Shown: piece by piece, positions 24,996 through 34,700 of the stretch | Position numbering within the stretch: position 1 is the first letter of the stretch | How the letters are laid out: each line of letters opens with the position of its first letter | NCBI GenBank assembly: GCA_029555415.1 | Contig: JAKPSI010000019.1 | Coordinates: forward strand, 1-53,423 | Length of the DNA: 53,423 nt | From: Bacteroidota bacterium | Lineage (GTDB): Bacteria > Bacteroidota > Bacteroidia > Chitinophagales > Chitinophagaceae | Direction of reading: 5' to 3' | Made by a program: the position numbers and the translations under genes | Notes under the pieces: model-generated | The model's input: only the letters and a program-made list of their open reading frames with translations | Told to the model about the DNA's origin: nothing | The model's database searches: none

Positions 24996-25886
24996 ATGAA
25001 ACATGCATTCGTATTTCCCGGACAGGGATCACAATTCCCGGGTATGGGGAAAGCGCATTACGAGAATAGCGCCTTCGCTAAGAAATTATTCGAACAGGCC
25101 AATGATATCCTGGGGTTCCGCATCTCTGATGTGATGTTCAATGGTACGGAAGAAGACCTGAGGCAGACGAATGTGACCCAGCCCGCTGTATTCCTTCATT
25201 CCATCATCGCATACCGCAGCATTGAAAATGCTTCACCTGATATGGTCGCCGGTCATTCACTCGGTGAATTCTCAGCCCTCGTAGCCAATGGCACCCTCAG
25301 TTTTGATGATGCCCTGAAACTGGTATCGATCCGTGCCGGTGCCATGCAGAAAGCATGTACCCTTACACCTTCTACCATGGCCGCTGTGCTGAACCTTTCC
25401 GATGAAAAAGTGGAAGAAGTTTGTGCTGCGGTGCAGGCTGAAACCGGAGAAGTAGTGGTGCCTGCGAATTATAATTGTCCCGGTCAATTAGTGATCAGCG
25501 GATCCCTGAAAGGGATTGAAGTGGCTTGTGAGCGAATGAAAGCGGCTGGCGCCAAACGCGCGCTGGTACTGCCAGTTGGCGGTGCCTTCCATTCACCCCT
25601 CATGTTACCGGCCAAGGAAGAACTGAAAGCTGCGATCCTGTCCACCGATTTCCACACACCCACCTGCGCGGTTTACCAGAATGTGGTGGCCCGCGCCGTT
25701 ATGGATAAAGAAGAGATCAAACAGAACCTGATCGATCAGCTGACCGGCGCAGTACGCTGGACGCAGACCATTCAGGCCATGATCGCTGACGGCGCTTCAC
25801 GCTTCACGGAAGCCGGACCTGGTAAGGTATTACAGGGGCTGGTCGGAAAGATCAACAAGGAAATGCAGGTGGAAGGCGTAAGCTGA
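24996..25886 (+). CDS. fabD: Malonyl-CoA:ACP transacylase
   Basis: This 296-residue enzyme loads malonate onto acyl carrier protein. AFVFPGQGSQFPGMGKAHYE at the N-terminus, the nucleophile Ser in VAGHSLGEFSAL, the active-site His in VGGAFHSPLM, and QNVVARAV near the end all fit FabD. fabH, the next enzyme of the same pathway, lies at 29948-30940 rather than adjacent. Confidence 0.96.
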   Translation: MKHAFVFPGQGSQFPGMGKAHYENSAFAKKLFEQANDILGFRISDVMFNGTEEDLRQTNVTQPAVFLHSIIAYRSIENASPDMVAGHSLGEFSALVANGTLSFDDALKLVSIRAGAMQKACTLTPSTMAAVLNLSDEKVEEVCAAVQAETGEVVVPANYNCPGQLVISGSLKGIEVACERMKAAGAKRALVLPVGGAFHSPLMLPAKEELKAAILSTDFHTPTCAVYQNVVARAVMDKEEIKQNLIDQLTGAVRWTQTIQAMIADGASRFTEAGPGKVLQGLVGKINKEMQVEGVS

Positions 25887-25898
25887 TCTTCATTTTGC

Positions 25899-26351
25899 TT
25901 ATTTGATATCGATGCTGCAATTGACCCATTCGGGGTCGAATGCGGCATCGAATTTTTTATAGAAGTTGATCGCCGGTTCATTCCATTCCAGCACCTGCCA
26001 GATGATCCGGTTGAATTTCTTTTCTTTCGCTTCTTCGATCAGACGGTCGAATAACAGTTTTCCGATCTGATTACCCCGCATGGATTCCGTGACCAGGATA
26101 TCCTCCAGGTACATGGCTTGTCCTTTCCAGGTGGAATAACGGATATAATACAGAGCGAATCCCTGCACCCGGCCTTCCGCTTCGGCCACGAATGCCCACC
26201 AGACGGGCTTTTCGCCAAACCCGCTCTCCGCGAAGTGCTCTGGTGTTACGGTCACTTCATCCGGCGCGCGTTCATACACTGCCAGTTCCTTTACCAGTTC
26301 CAGGAGGCGCGGACAATCTTCCCGCACCGCTCTTCTGATCTTGATCTCCAT
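25899..26351 (-). CDS. GNAT-family N-acetyltransferase (diamine acetyltransferase-like)
   Basis: This 150-residue protein has the GNAT fold: IKIRRAVREDCPRLLELVKE, then FALYYIRYSTWKGQAMYLED and the acetyl-CoA loop ILVTESMRGNQIGKLLFDRL. QVLEWNEPAINFYKKFDA is the C-terminal motif. The YSTWKG/YLED pattern resembles spermidine/spermine-type acetyltransferases; the substrate remains uncertain. The downstream stop converges with fabD. Confidence 0.88.
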   Translation of the reverse strand: MEIKIRRAVREDCPRLLELVKELAVYERAPDEVTVTPEHFAESGFGEKPVWWAFVAEAEGRVQGFALYYIRYSTWKGQAMYLEDILVTESMRGNQIGKLLFDRLIEEAKEKKFNRIIWQVLEWNEPAINFYKKFDAAFDPEWVNCSIDIK

Positions 26352-26362
26352 ATCAAATACGA

Positions 26363-28048
26363 TTATTCATTTTCTTTTTTATAACCCGGGCCTTTCACGA
26401 AACGTCCGGGTTTGGCACCGGTATGATCACCATCCTTTATGACCTGCACCCCATTCACGAAAACATGAATGATCCCGGTGGCATACTGATGCGGCTTCGC
26501 GAAAGTGGCGTGATCGGTCACTGTTGCAGGATCGAAGATCACGATGTCAGCATAGTTGCCCACTTTCAGCTCACCCCTGCGTTTCAGTTTTAAATTCGTA
26601 GCAGGCAGTTTGGATAATTTGCGGATCGCATCGGCGAGGGGAAGGATCTTTTCATCGCGACAGTACTTGCCCAGTACACGAACGAAATTACCATACGCAC
26701 GCGGATGCGGGTTTGAATTCAGGAACACACCTTCGGGTGCCATTGATTCCGCATCCGAACAGAAACTCATCCAGGGCAGTGCGATCTCTTTGCGGATATT
26801 ATCTTCCGTCATCGAAAAATAGGATACACCGATGCGTGTACTGTCTTCCACGATCAGGTCCATCGCCGTTACTTCCGGCGTACTGCCACGCATCGCAGCT
26901 ACTTCTTCCAGTGTTTTACCAATGTATTTCCTTAAGCTGTCGCGGCGAAAACCCAGCAGCAATACGCCTTTCGCGCCACCCGCCCCATAGTAAGTATTCT
27001 CCCAGGTGGTCGCGTTGGTATTCATTTCTTTGATCATCTGCGCACGGACGGCTGGTCTTTGTAAACGATGCCAGAGACTGTCGAAGCCACCATCCTGCAA
27101 AGAAGGCGGGAAGGAAGCGGTGAGTCCGGTCGCGGATGCATGATAAGTGTACATGTCAGCGGTGATCTTCAGTCCGGATGTACGCGCGGCTTCGATCATC
27201 TTCACCAGACTGTCGATCTTCCACCAGTTGTCTTTTCCTGCTGCCTTGAAATGATAGATCTCTGCCGGGATATTCGCATCACGGGCGATCGTCTCCAGTT
27301 CCTGAACTGCTTCGAACAGCTGATTGCCTTCATTGCGCATATGTGAGATATACATACCTCCATAAGGAGCGGCGGCTTTGCAGAGTTCGGTCAGCTCTTT
27401 CGTTTTGGCGAAGAATGCAGGCGGATAAATCAGCGAAGTGCCCACACCCATCGCGCCTTCTTCCATGGCTTGTCTGACCAATTCCTTCATACGTTCCATT
27501 TCCTCGGCCGTGGGCTCACGGTCATCTTCACCGATCACGTTCGTACGGATGGTGGTGGCACCAACAAAAGAAGCGACATTACAGCTGATCCCTCTTTTCT
27601 CCAGCCATTTCAGGTATTCACCGAATGTGTTCCATTCTACTTTGAATTTGATCTCCGGCTGATCACGCTGCATCTCATCCTTCATCTTCGCATTCAGCGG
27701 TCCCATGCTTTCGCCTTCACCCATCACTTCCAGCGTTACACCCTGGCGGAGCTCGCCCTGTGATTTTCCGTCTTCGATCAGGGAAGTATTCGACCAGCTC
27801 AGCATATTGATGAAACCCGGCGCCACCGCCATTCCTGTTGCATCAATGCTGATCTTTGCAGAAACCTTCGACAGGTCACCGATGAACGCGATGCTGTCGC
27901 CGCGGATACCGATATCAGCCTGATATGGCTTGCCACCATTACCGTCATAGATCATGCCGTTGCGGATGATCTTGTCGTATTCACGATGATGGAATTTACA
28001 GGCACTGAAAAGCAGCAGCCCGGCCAGCAGGAAGCAGGTTGGTCTCAT
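26363..28048 (-). CDS. D-aminoacylase-like amidohydrolase lipoprotein lacking the HxH metal motif
   Basis: This 561-residue protein has a lipobox FSAC (Cys17) and the beta-domain YDKIIRNGMIYDGNGGKPYQ. The usual PGFIDxHxH is replaced by APGFINMLSWSN at about 77-87, and the Cys of the GVTTVVxGNCG region is replaced by Glu in LEVMGEGES. Later metal-site His residues remain (YISHMRNEG, EIYHFKAAG), as does Asp in SFCSDAES. It belongs to the N-acyl-D-amino-acid deacylase family, but the metal site must differ. Surface or periplasmic peptide processing is a guess. Confidence 0.83.
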   Translation of the reverse strand: MRPTCFLLAGLLLFSACKFHHREYDKIIRNGMIYDGNGGKPYQADIGIRGDSIAFIGDLSKVSAKISIDATGMAVAPGFINMLSWSNTSLIEDGKSQGELRQGVTLEVMGEGESMGPLNAKMKDEMQRDQPEIKFKVEWNTFGEYLKWLEKRGISCNVASFVGATTIRTNVIGEDDREPTAEEMERMKELVRQAMEEGAMGVGTSLIYPPAFFAKTKELTELCKAAAPYGGMYISHMRNEGNQLFEAVQELETIARDANIPAEIYHFKAAGKDNWWKIDSLVKMIEAARTSGLKITADMYTYHASATGLTASFPPSLQDGGFDSLWHRLQRPAVRAQMIKEMNTNATTWENTYYGAGGAKGVLLLGFRRDSLRKYIGKTLEEVAAMRGSTPEVTAMDLIVEDSTRIGVSYFSMTEDNIRKEIALPWMSFCSDAESMAPEGVFLNSNPHPRAYGNFVRVLGKYCRDEKILPLADAIRKLSKLPATNLKLKRRGELKVGNYADIVIFDPATVTDHATFAKPHQYATGIIHVFVNGVQVIKDGDHTGAKPGRFVKGPGYKKENE

Positions 28049-28077
28049 ATGAAAATATTATACCGGAAGATAAGGAA

Positions 28078-29286
28078 TTAGTCCGCTAAAGCCTGCTCCA
28101 GGTCATTCAGGATATCCGGCAGGTTCTCGATCCCTACATTCATCCGGATCAGTCCGTCCGTGATGCCGTATTTCAGTTTCTCTTCCTTCGGAACACTGTA
28201 ATGGGTCATGGATGCAGGGTGCGACAGCAAAGTATCACAGGTACCCAGAGATACGGTGCGCACGCACATCTTCAGATTGTTCATGAAATCAATACCGCCT
28301 TGCAATCCTTTCTTCAGTTCGAAGGAAAGCATGGGGCCGGGGTGGCGCATTTGTTTTTTGGCCACTTCATGGTCCGGGTGCGCGGCGAGTCCTGTATAGT
28401 TCACGCGGCTGACCGTATGATGTGTGCTCAGGTATTGCGCCACTTCCATTGCATTGTGGCAATGCCTTTCCATGCGCAGCTCCAGTGTTTTCATGCCCTG
28501 AATGAGCAGGAAGGCATCGAAAGAATTTCCGTTGCCACCGAGCATACGATGCACTTTGGTCATGCTGGTCTTCATGCGTTCCGTATCGCGGCCCAGCAGG
28601 ATGCCGCCGATAGCGGTGCCATGGCCATTGAGGAATTTAGTAGTGGAGTGTACCACGAAATCAACGCCGTATCTGAACGGTTGCTGCAGAAATGGAGTGG
28701 CGAACGTATTATCTACCGCAACAAGGAGTCCGTGATTTTTCGCCATACCGGTGAGCACCTCAATATCGACGCACTGAATGGTAGGATTGGCCGGTGTTTC
28801 GAGATACAACATGCGGATCGAAGGATCTTTCTTCAGCATGTCTTCTGCTACCTGCGGATCACGCAGGTCGGCGATCACAGGGATCACACCGAAACCTGGC
28901 AGTACTTTGGTGATCAGTTCTTCCGTTCCGCCGTAGAGTGAGTAATGGGTCAGGATCTTGTCTCCCGGTTTCAGTGTTCCCAGTAAAAGGGATGAAATGG
29001 CCGCCATGCCCGAAGCATGGAGGATGCCTTTCACTTCGAACGGGAGTCCGAAGGTTTCCATGGCCGCGATCTTGTCTTCTGCTTCTTTGAGCGTGGGATT
29101 ACCCCAGCGGCTGTAAATGAAACCTTCTTCCTGTCCGCTGAAGCGGCGCATGCCCTGTTCCGCAGTATCGAACACATAGGTACTGCTGGCATAGATCGGG
29201 ACCAGGTGCGCGTAATTCGGATCGGTTTCATGACCGGCGTGCACTGCCAGTGAACTCCATCCCTGAAGTGGAAAACTTTTATCCAT
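28078..29286 (-). CDS. Cys/Met metabolism PLP-dependent enzyme (methionine gamma-lyase or cystathionine gamma-synthase-like)
   Basis: This 402-residue gamma-family PLP enzyme has SSLAVHAGHETDPNYAHLVP, YSRWGNPT, LHASGMAAISSLLLG, YLETPANPTIQCVDI, AVDNTFATP and the Schiff-base lysine in DFVVHSTTKFLNGHG. The C-terminus has SLGTCDTLLSHPASMTHY. The SLG-x-x-x-TL-x-x-HP pattern is shared by cystathionine enzymes and methionine gamma-lyase, so exact activity is open. It is divergent from the DinB gene, and its promoter overlaps the start of that gene. Confidence 0.9.
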   Translation of the reverse strand: MDKSFPLQGWSSLAVHAGHETDPNYAHLVPIYASSTYVFDTAEQGMRRFSGQEEGFIYSRWGNPTLKEAEDKIAAMETFGLPFEVKGILHASGMAAISSLLLGTLKPGDKILTHYSLYGGTEELITKVLPGFGVIPVIADLRDPQVAEDMLKKDPSIRMLYLETPANPTIQCVDIEVLTGMAKNHGLLVAVDNTFATPFLQQPFRYGVDFVVHSTTKFLNGHGTAIGGILLGRDTERMKTSMTKVHRMLGGNGNSFDAFLLIQGMKTLELRMERHCHNAMEVAQYLSTHHTVSRVNYTGLAAHPDHEVAKKQMRHPGPMLSFELKKGLQGGIDFMNNLKMCVRTVSLGTCDTLLSHPASMTHYSVPKEEKLKYGITDGLIRMNVGIENLPDILNDLEQALAD

Positions 29287-29330
29287 GTTGGGTTTGATTT
29301 AAGGGAGATTTGTGTTCCTGTTCCCGCTAT

Positions 29331-29363
29331 CAAAGCTAAAGTAAAATGAAAGAACTGCTTCAA
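29331..29363 (-). promoter_or_regulatory. Promoter of the PLP lyase gene
   Basis: On the minus strand TTG (29361-29363), a 22-base spacer and TAGCTTTG (29331-29338) fit the Bacteroidota consensus, 44 bases upstream of the ATG at 29286. It overlaps the first codons of the divergent DinB gene. Confidence 0.55.
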
Positions 29364-29837
29364 CAGCTTGCGTCTTATAATGTATGGGCCACACGCCGGA
29401 TCGGAGATGTGATCCTTACGTTGCCGGAGGAAAAATGCAACCAGGAGCTGCCGGGCAGTTTTCCCACTATTTTCAAAACCGTACTGCATTGCTGGGATGC
29501 GGAAGCAGTTTGGTGGCAAAGGGTAAAGTTGCAGGAGCATACCATTGCGCCTTCCACGCATTTCAATGGAACGATGAAAGATGCGGTGAATGGATTACTG
29601 CATCAGTCGAAACAATGGGAAGAATGGGTGCACCAGGTCCCGGAACGCATGCTGGACCATGTATTCCAGTATTACAATAATAAAAAGGAAAGCTTCAAGC
29701 AACCTGTTTCGCAGATCATCATACACGTCATCAATCACAGCACTTATCACCGCGGACAAATGATCACGCAATTGCATCAGTTAGGCGTGGAAAAGTTGCC
29801 TGCGACGGATTTTGTGGTGTGGAGCAGGAAGAAATAG
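29346..29837 (+). CDS. DinB/DUF664-family protein
   Basis: This 163-residue four-helix protein has MKELLQQLASYNVWATRRIG at the N-terminus, the metal His in KTVLHCWDAEAVWW, and the second and third His in HVINHSTYHRGQMITQLHQLG. These are the DinB metal-binding positions. The family includes thiol-dependent S-transferases, but the substrate is unknown. The heptameric repeat region starts directly after its stop codon. Confidence 0.9.
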   Translation: MKELLQQLASYNVWATRRIGDVILTLPEEKCNQELPGSFPTIFKTVLHCWDAEAVWWQRVKLQEHTIAPSTHFNGTMKDAVNGLLHQSKQWEEWVHQVPERMLDHVFQYYNNKKESFKQPVSQIIIHVINHSTYHRGQMITQLHQLGVEKLPATDFVVWSRKK

Positions 29838-29945
29838 TTGATAGTGGATAATTGATAATGGATAATTGATAATTGATAATGGTGAAAGGAGAATAAAGCC
29901 ACTTAGAATGTCATTATCCGTTCTCCATTATCAATTATTCATTCA
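29838..29945. repeat. Heptameric TTGATAA/TGGATAA array with inverted arm
   Basis: Six exact 7-base steps (TTGATAG, TGGATAA, TTGATAA, TGGATAA, TTGATAA, TTGATAA) fill 29838-29879. AATTGATAATGG at 29871-29882 is the perfect reverse complement of CCATTATCAATT at 29925-29936, with GGAGAA/TTCTCC also pairing inside. It fills the gap between the converging dinB-family and fabH stops and could act as a two-way terminator. Confidence 0.85.
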
Positions 29946-29947
29946 AA

Positions 29948-30940
29948 TCAATATTCCCATTTCACCAGCGTCGCGCCCCAGGTAAACCCGCCGCCAAATG
30001 CTGCGAGCACGATGAGGTCTCCTTTGTTGAGTTGTTTTTTCCATTCCCAGAGGCAGAGGGGAATGGTGGCTGCGGTGGTGTTACCGTAGCGTTCGATGTT
30101 CAGCATTACTTTTTCAGGACTGAGGCCCATACGGTTGGCCGTGGCATCAATGATCCTTTTATTGGCCTGGTGCGGAACCAGCCATGCGATATCATCACCG
30201 GTGAGGTTATTCCTTTCGAGTAATTCAGCGCTTACATCCGCCATACCTTTCACTGCGAATTTGAAAACGGACTGTCCTTCCTGGAACGCGTAGTGTTCTT
30301 TATTGGCAACGGTTTCAGCTGTTGCGGGGCGTAATGAGCCACCTGCTTTCATGTGCAGGAAACTGGCACCACTGCCATCCGTACGCAGAATACTGTCCTG
30401 CACACCATATCCATCGTAATTGGGTTCCAGTAATACGGCGCCGGCGCCATCCCCGAAGAGTACGCAGGTATTGCGGTCGGTATAATCGATGATCGCGCTC
30501 ATTTTATCGGCACCTACCACCACTACTTTTTTATAGCGGCCGCTTTCAATGAAGGAAGCGCCGGTGGTGAGTGCGAACAGGAAACCAGAGCAGGCAGCAG
30601 CAAGGTCGAAGCCCCACGCATTTTTAGCACCCAGTTTATCGCAGGCGATATTGGCCGTGGCGGGGAACACCATATCAGGGGTAACGGTAGCCACGATCAT
30701 CAGGTCGATCTCCATCGCGTCGATCCCTCTTTTTTCCAGCAGCTCTTTTACGGCAGGTACCACCATGTCGGACGTAGCGAGGCCATCACCTTTCTGGATC
30801 CTGCGTTCGCTGATGCCGGTCCGTGTGCGGATCCACTCATCATTGGTATCCACCATTTTCTCCAATTCAAAATTGGTAAGCCGGTATTCCGGCACATAAC
30901 CACCTACAGCAGTAATAGCGGCAGTAACTTTTTTATTCAT
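29948..30940 (-). CDS. fabH: Beta-ketoacyl-ACP synthase III
   Basis: This 330-residue enzyme starts fatty acid chains by condensing acetyl-CoA with malonyl-ACP. The catalytic Cys is in [13 protein letters not shown], His in [13 protein letters not shown] and Asn in [26 protein letters not shown] is the usual C-terminus. The ATG at 30940 ([20 protein letters not shown]) is chosen; the frame stays open further upstream, but that extension is low-complexity repeat sequence. Confidence 0.96.
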   Translation of the reverse strand: MNKKVTAAITAVGGYVPEYRLTNFELEKMVDTNDEWIRTRTGISERRIQKGDGLATSDMVVPAVKELLEKRGIDAMEIDLMIVATVTPDMVFPATANIACDKLGAKNAWGFDLAAACSGFLFALTTGASFIESGRYKKVVVVGADKMSAIIDYTDRNTCVLFGDGAGAVLLEPNYDGYGVQDSILRTDGSGASFLHMKAGGSLRPATAETVANKEHYAFQEGQSVFKFAVKGMADVSAELLERNNLTGDDIAWLVPHQANKRIIDATANRMGLSPEKVMLNIERYGNTTAATIPLCLWEWKKQLNKGDLIVLAAFGGGFTWGATLVKWEY

Positions 30941-30983
30941 GAGGCTGGAAATTATGGGCACGAATATACGAAATAGGGGATAG

Positions 30984-31115
30984 TTGATAATTGATAGTTG
31001 ATAATGGATATTGGATAATGGAGACAGAAGGTACAAGGTAACAGGTAAGAGGTAAAAGGTAAAAGGTGGATCCTTAGGACGATCTAATAGCTTACAGATA
31101 ATAGCTAGCAGCTTC
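30984..31115. repeat. Composite heptameric repeat (three families in order)
   Basis: 30984-31021 holds TTGATAA-type heptads, 31028-31069 holds AAGGTAA/CAGGTAA/GAGGTAA heptads, and 31085-31115 holds degenerate TAATAGC-type heptads. Each keeps a 7-base period. The element lies between the divergent fabH and ruvA starts. Copies in the opposite orientation lie at 46891-47062 and 49834-49957. Confidence 0.85.
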
Positions 31116-31144
31116 ACATCAGCTTTCTTCCTATTTTCGCACCT

Positions 31145-31726
31145 ATGATCGCATACCTGAAAGGAGATTTTGTTTATAAGAGCCCGTCTAACGTGCATGT
31201 GGAGGTGAACGGGGTGGGCTATGAAGTGCATATCAGCCTGAATACCTATTCCAAGATTCAGGGGGCTGATAAAGGGATCCTTTTTACCCACCTGCTGGTC
31301 AGGGAAGATGCTCATCTTTTGTATGGTTTTTTCGACCTGGCGGAAAAGGAGCTTTTTCAGCAACTGATCGCAGTTTCGGGTATCGGTGCATCAACTGCCC
31401 GGGTCATGCTGTCATACATGAAACCGGAGGAACTGATCCGGGCCATCACCCAGGGCGATACCCGCACCCTGGAGGGGGTAAAAGGCATCGGCAAAAAGAC
31501 AGCGGAAAGGGTGGTTTTGGAACTTCGTGACAAACTGTCCAAAATCAGCCTGGAATCAAATATTTCTCCCCTGAAAAACAATACATTGCGCAACGATGCG
31601 TTAAATGCATTGACGGCTTTGGGCATCAACCGGTTAGCCGCTGAACAGGCCCTCGAAAAAACCCTTTCAGCCGAACCCGGGTTACCCGTTGAAGAGTTGA
31701 TCAAAAAAGCCCTCCGCACCCTCTGA
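31145..31726 (+). CDS. ruvA: Holliday junction branch migration protein RuvA
   Basis: This 193-residue protein tetramerises on Holliday junctions and loads RuvB. The OB domain is [20 protein letters not shown], and helix-hairpin-helix motifs are [14 protein letters not shown] and [20 protein letters not shown]. The C-terminal RuvB-contact domain is [28 protein letters not shown] just upstream is one base off a -7 element. sprA starts 39 bases after the stop. Confidence 0.96.
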   Translation: MIAYLKGDFVYKSPSNVHVEVNGVGYEVHISLNTYSKIQGADKGILFTHLLVREDAHLLYGFFDLAEKELFQQLIAVSGIGASTARVMLSYMKPEELIRAITQGDTRTLEGVKGIGKKTAERVVLELRDKLSKISLESNISPLKNNTLRNDALNALTALGINRLAAEQALEKTLSAEPGLPVEELIKKALRTL

Positions 31727-31765
31727 TCCAATTATTTCCCCGAAACTAATTGATGGAGAAAAAAA

Positions 31766-34700
31766 TTGAACCTTAAGACTGCTCATATCTTCCGTACAGT
31801 GCTGTGTTTTGCCCTGATCTTACCCCTCTTTCCGGGGCAAGCGAGTGCGCGTTTCCAGCAACAGCCGTCCAGACCCGATACGCTCCACTATCCCCTGACA
31901 GAAAGAAGGGCCGATCCTTACAGCACCCCCAACCGCAATACTTTTGATTTCCGCGATACATCCTTCATCAAGAAGACGATCGAATACGATCCCAAGACCA
32001 AACAGTACTATATCGTTGAAAAAGTAGGTAGTCATTACTACCGGACCCCGACCTCTTTCTCCATGGAAGAGTTCATCAACCTGCAGGGTCATAAGGACGA
32101 ACAGGATTATTTCCATAAACGCGCGGCTTTGCTGGCGGATATGAACCGCAGGATCTTCAAACCGAAATTCAAGATCACGAATGACCTGTTCAACCGTGTG
32201 GTCGGTACCGGTAAGATCGATATCCGTCCTTCCGGTTATGTGGAGCTGCTGGCCGGCTATCAGGGTCAGCACATCAACAATCCCACATTGCCTGAACGCG
32301 CCCGCAAGAATGGTGGTTTCGATTTCAACATGAACTCCCGTTTGCAGGTGGATGCCAACATCGGCGATAAACTGAAACTGCCGATCAACTACAATACCCT
32401 TGCGAATTTTGATTTCGAGAACCAGCTGAAACTGGATTATCAGGGAAAAGATGATGAGATCCTCAAACTCTTCCAGGCCGGTAACGTGAACTTCTCATCC
32501 AAGAGCACACTGATCCCAGGCGCGCAATCCCTGTTCGGTATCAAATCACAATTACAGTTCGGTAAACTCTATATCACTTCAGTACTGGCCAACCAGCGCT
32601 CCACAAGGCAGTCGGCTAACCTGGAGAATGGGGCCTCTACACAAAGCTTTTCCATCAAAGCCAACGAATACGAAGAGAACAGGCACTTCCTGCTCTCTCA
32701 ATATTTCCGGACGAATTTCAATTCTGCCATGCAGAAACTGCCGGTGGTGAATTCGCCCATCCAGATCCTGAAATCGGAAGTTTGGGTCACCAACCGGAAC
32801 GGTGCCACAACGGATACACGTGATATCGTTGCGCTGATGGACCTCGGTGAAGGCAGTCCTTTCGGTGCCTGGGGTGGTACAGGTAGTTCAGCAAGTTTGC
32901 CTGAGAACTACACCAACAATCTTTACCGCACCATCACCGCCAACCCCAGCAGCCGTAATTCTTCATTGGTACAGGGTGTGCTGACAGGTCTGGGACTTGC
33001 ACCAGTGCAGGATTTTGAAAAAACATTCGCGCGTAAACTGCAGCCATCCGATTATACCATCAACCCGCAGATCGGTTTCATTTCACTGAACCAGACCCTG
33101 CAGCCGGACGAAGTATTGGCGGTAGCATTTCAGTATACGTATAACGGACGCATCTTTCAGGTGGGTGAGTTCTCACAGGATGTACCGCCGGATACGACCG
33201 GTACTTCTCAGCGTGTACTGTTCCTGAAACTGCTCAAAGCCACTTCACAGCGTACCAGCCTCCCGATCTGGGACCTGATGATGAAGAACGTGTATGCTGT
33301 TGGTTACGGGCAACTGGAGCGTCAGGATTTCCAGCTCAACCTCGTTTACGAAGAACCCAGCAATGGTGAGAAAAGATACCTGCCCCCGACGGATCTGATC
33401 AATACCTATCAGTTCCGTCCGCTGATCTCCTTACTGAACCTCGATCGTCTCAATAATCAGAATGACCCGCAGCCGGATGGTGTGTTCGACTTCATCGAGA
33501 ACTTCACGATCATCTCTTCACAAAGCCGCGTGATCTTCCCGGTACTGGAACCTTTCGGGCATGATCTGGATTATGTGTATGCCACGCAGGCACTGCGCGA
33601 TAAATATCTCTATTATCCTTTGTATGATACCATCAAGGCGATCGCGGAGACCTATGCGAATCTGAATCGTTTCAAACTGACGGGCCGCTCCAAGACCACA
33701 TTACAGGGGGATTACCAACTGGGGTTGAATATTCCGCGCGGTTCTGTTACCGTTACAGCCGGGGGACAAGTGCTGCAGGAGAACGTAGACTATGAGATCA
33801 ACTATGATCTGGGAACCCTGCGAGTGACCAATCAGGCCATCATCAATTCAGGTGTACAGGTCAATATCCAGTCGGAAAATCAGGCCATGGGCGGTGCGTT
33901 CCAGCAAAAGAATTTCATGGGTGTCCGGCTCGATTATCTGGCCAATAAGAATTTCACATTGGGTGCTACCATGGTGCGTTTGGGTGAGCGTCCGTTCTTC
34001 ATCAAACAACAGTATGGTGAAGACCCGATCAAGAACACCATGTACGGTTTCGATTTCGATTACCGGAACAATGTGCCGCGATTATCCAAGTGGCTCGATA
34101 AATTACCTTTCTATTCCACCAAGGCGATGTCTTCCATCACCGCCTATGGAGAAGCGGCCATACTGGAACCCGGTCACCCTAAACAGATCAACTCCAGCAA
34201 GAGCGATAAAAGTGGTGTGAGTTATATCGATGACTTTGAAGGAACCCGTGCAGGTATCGATCTGCGTTTCCCGCTGATCAGCTGGACACTCGCTTCCATT
34301 CCCAAAGGCAACGGACTTTTCCCGGAATCCAATCTGAGTAATAATCTGGCGGCCGATTATAACCGCGCCAAGTTCGCATGGTATAATATCGAACCTGTAT
34401 TACAGGAAAGAAGGAATCCCAATAACCCGCTCAGGGATAATCCCGCTGAACTTTCGAACCCACGTGTACGCCAGGTGCTGCAGAATGAGATCTTCCCGAA
34501 CAAGAGTGTGGAATTCGGTCAGGGTTTGCTGACCACATTCGACCTTGCGTTCTATCCGCGTGAAAAAGGTCCGTATAACTATGAAGCGCGTCCGGGCCGT
34601 ATCGATGCCAATGGTAATCTCATCAATCCGAAACAATCCTGGGGTGGTTTGATGCGCAGCATCGATCAGACCGATTTCGAAACAGGTAATATAGAATACA

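Noticed and set aside
29838-31115. CRISPR array or insertion-sequence ends
   Set aside because: The repeats are 7 bases long and degenerate, without spacers of constant size. No transposase or target-site duplication is seen.
30941-31363. Open frame extending fabH far upstream
   Set aside because: The extension translates heptameric repeat DNA and overlaps ruvA on the other strand; [17 protein letters not shown] is the normal FabH start.
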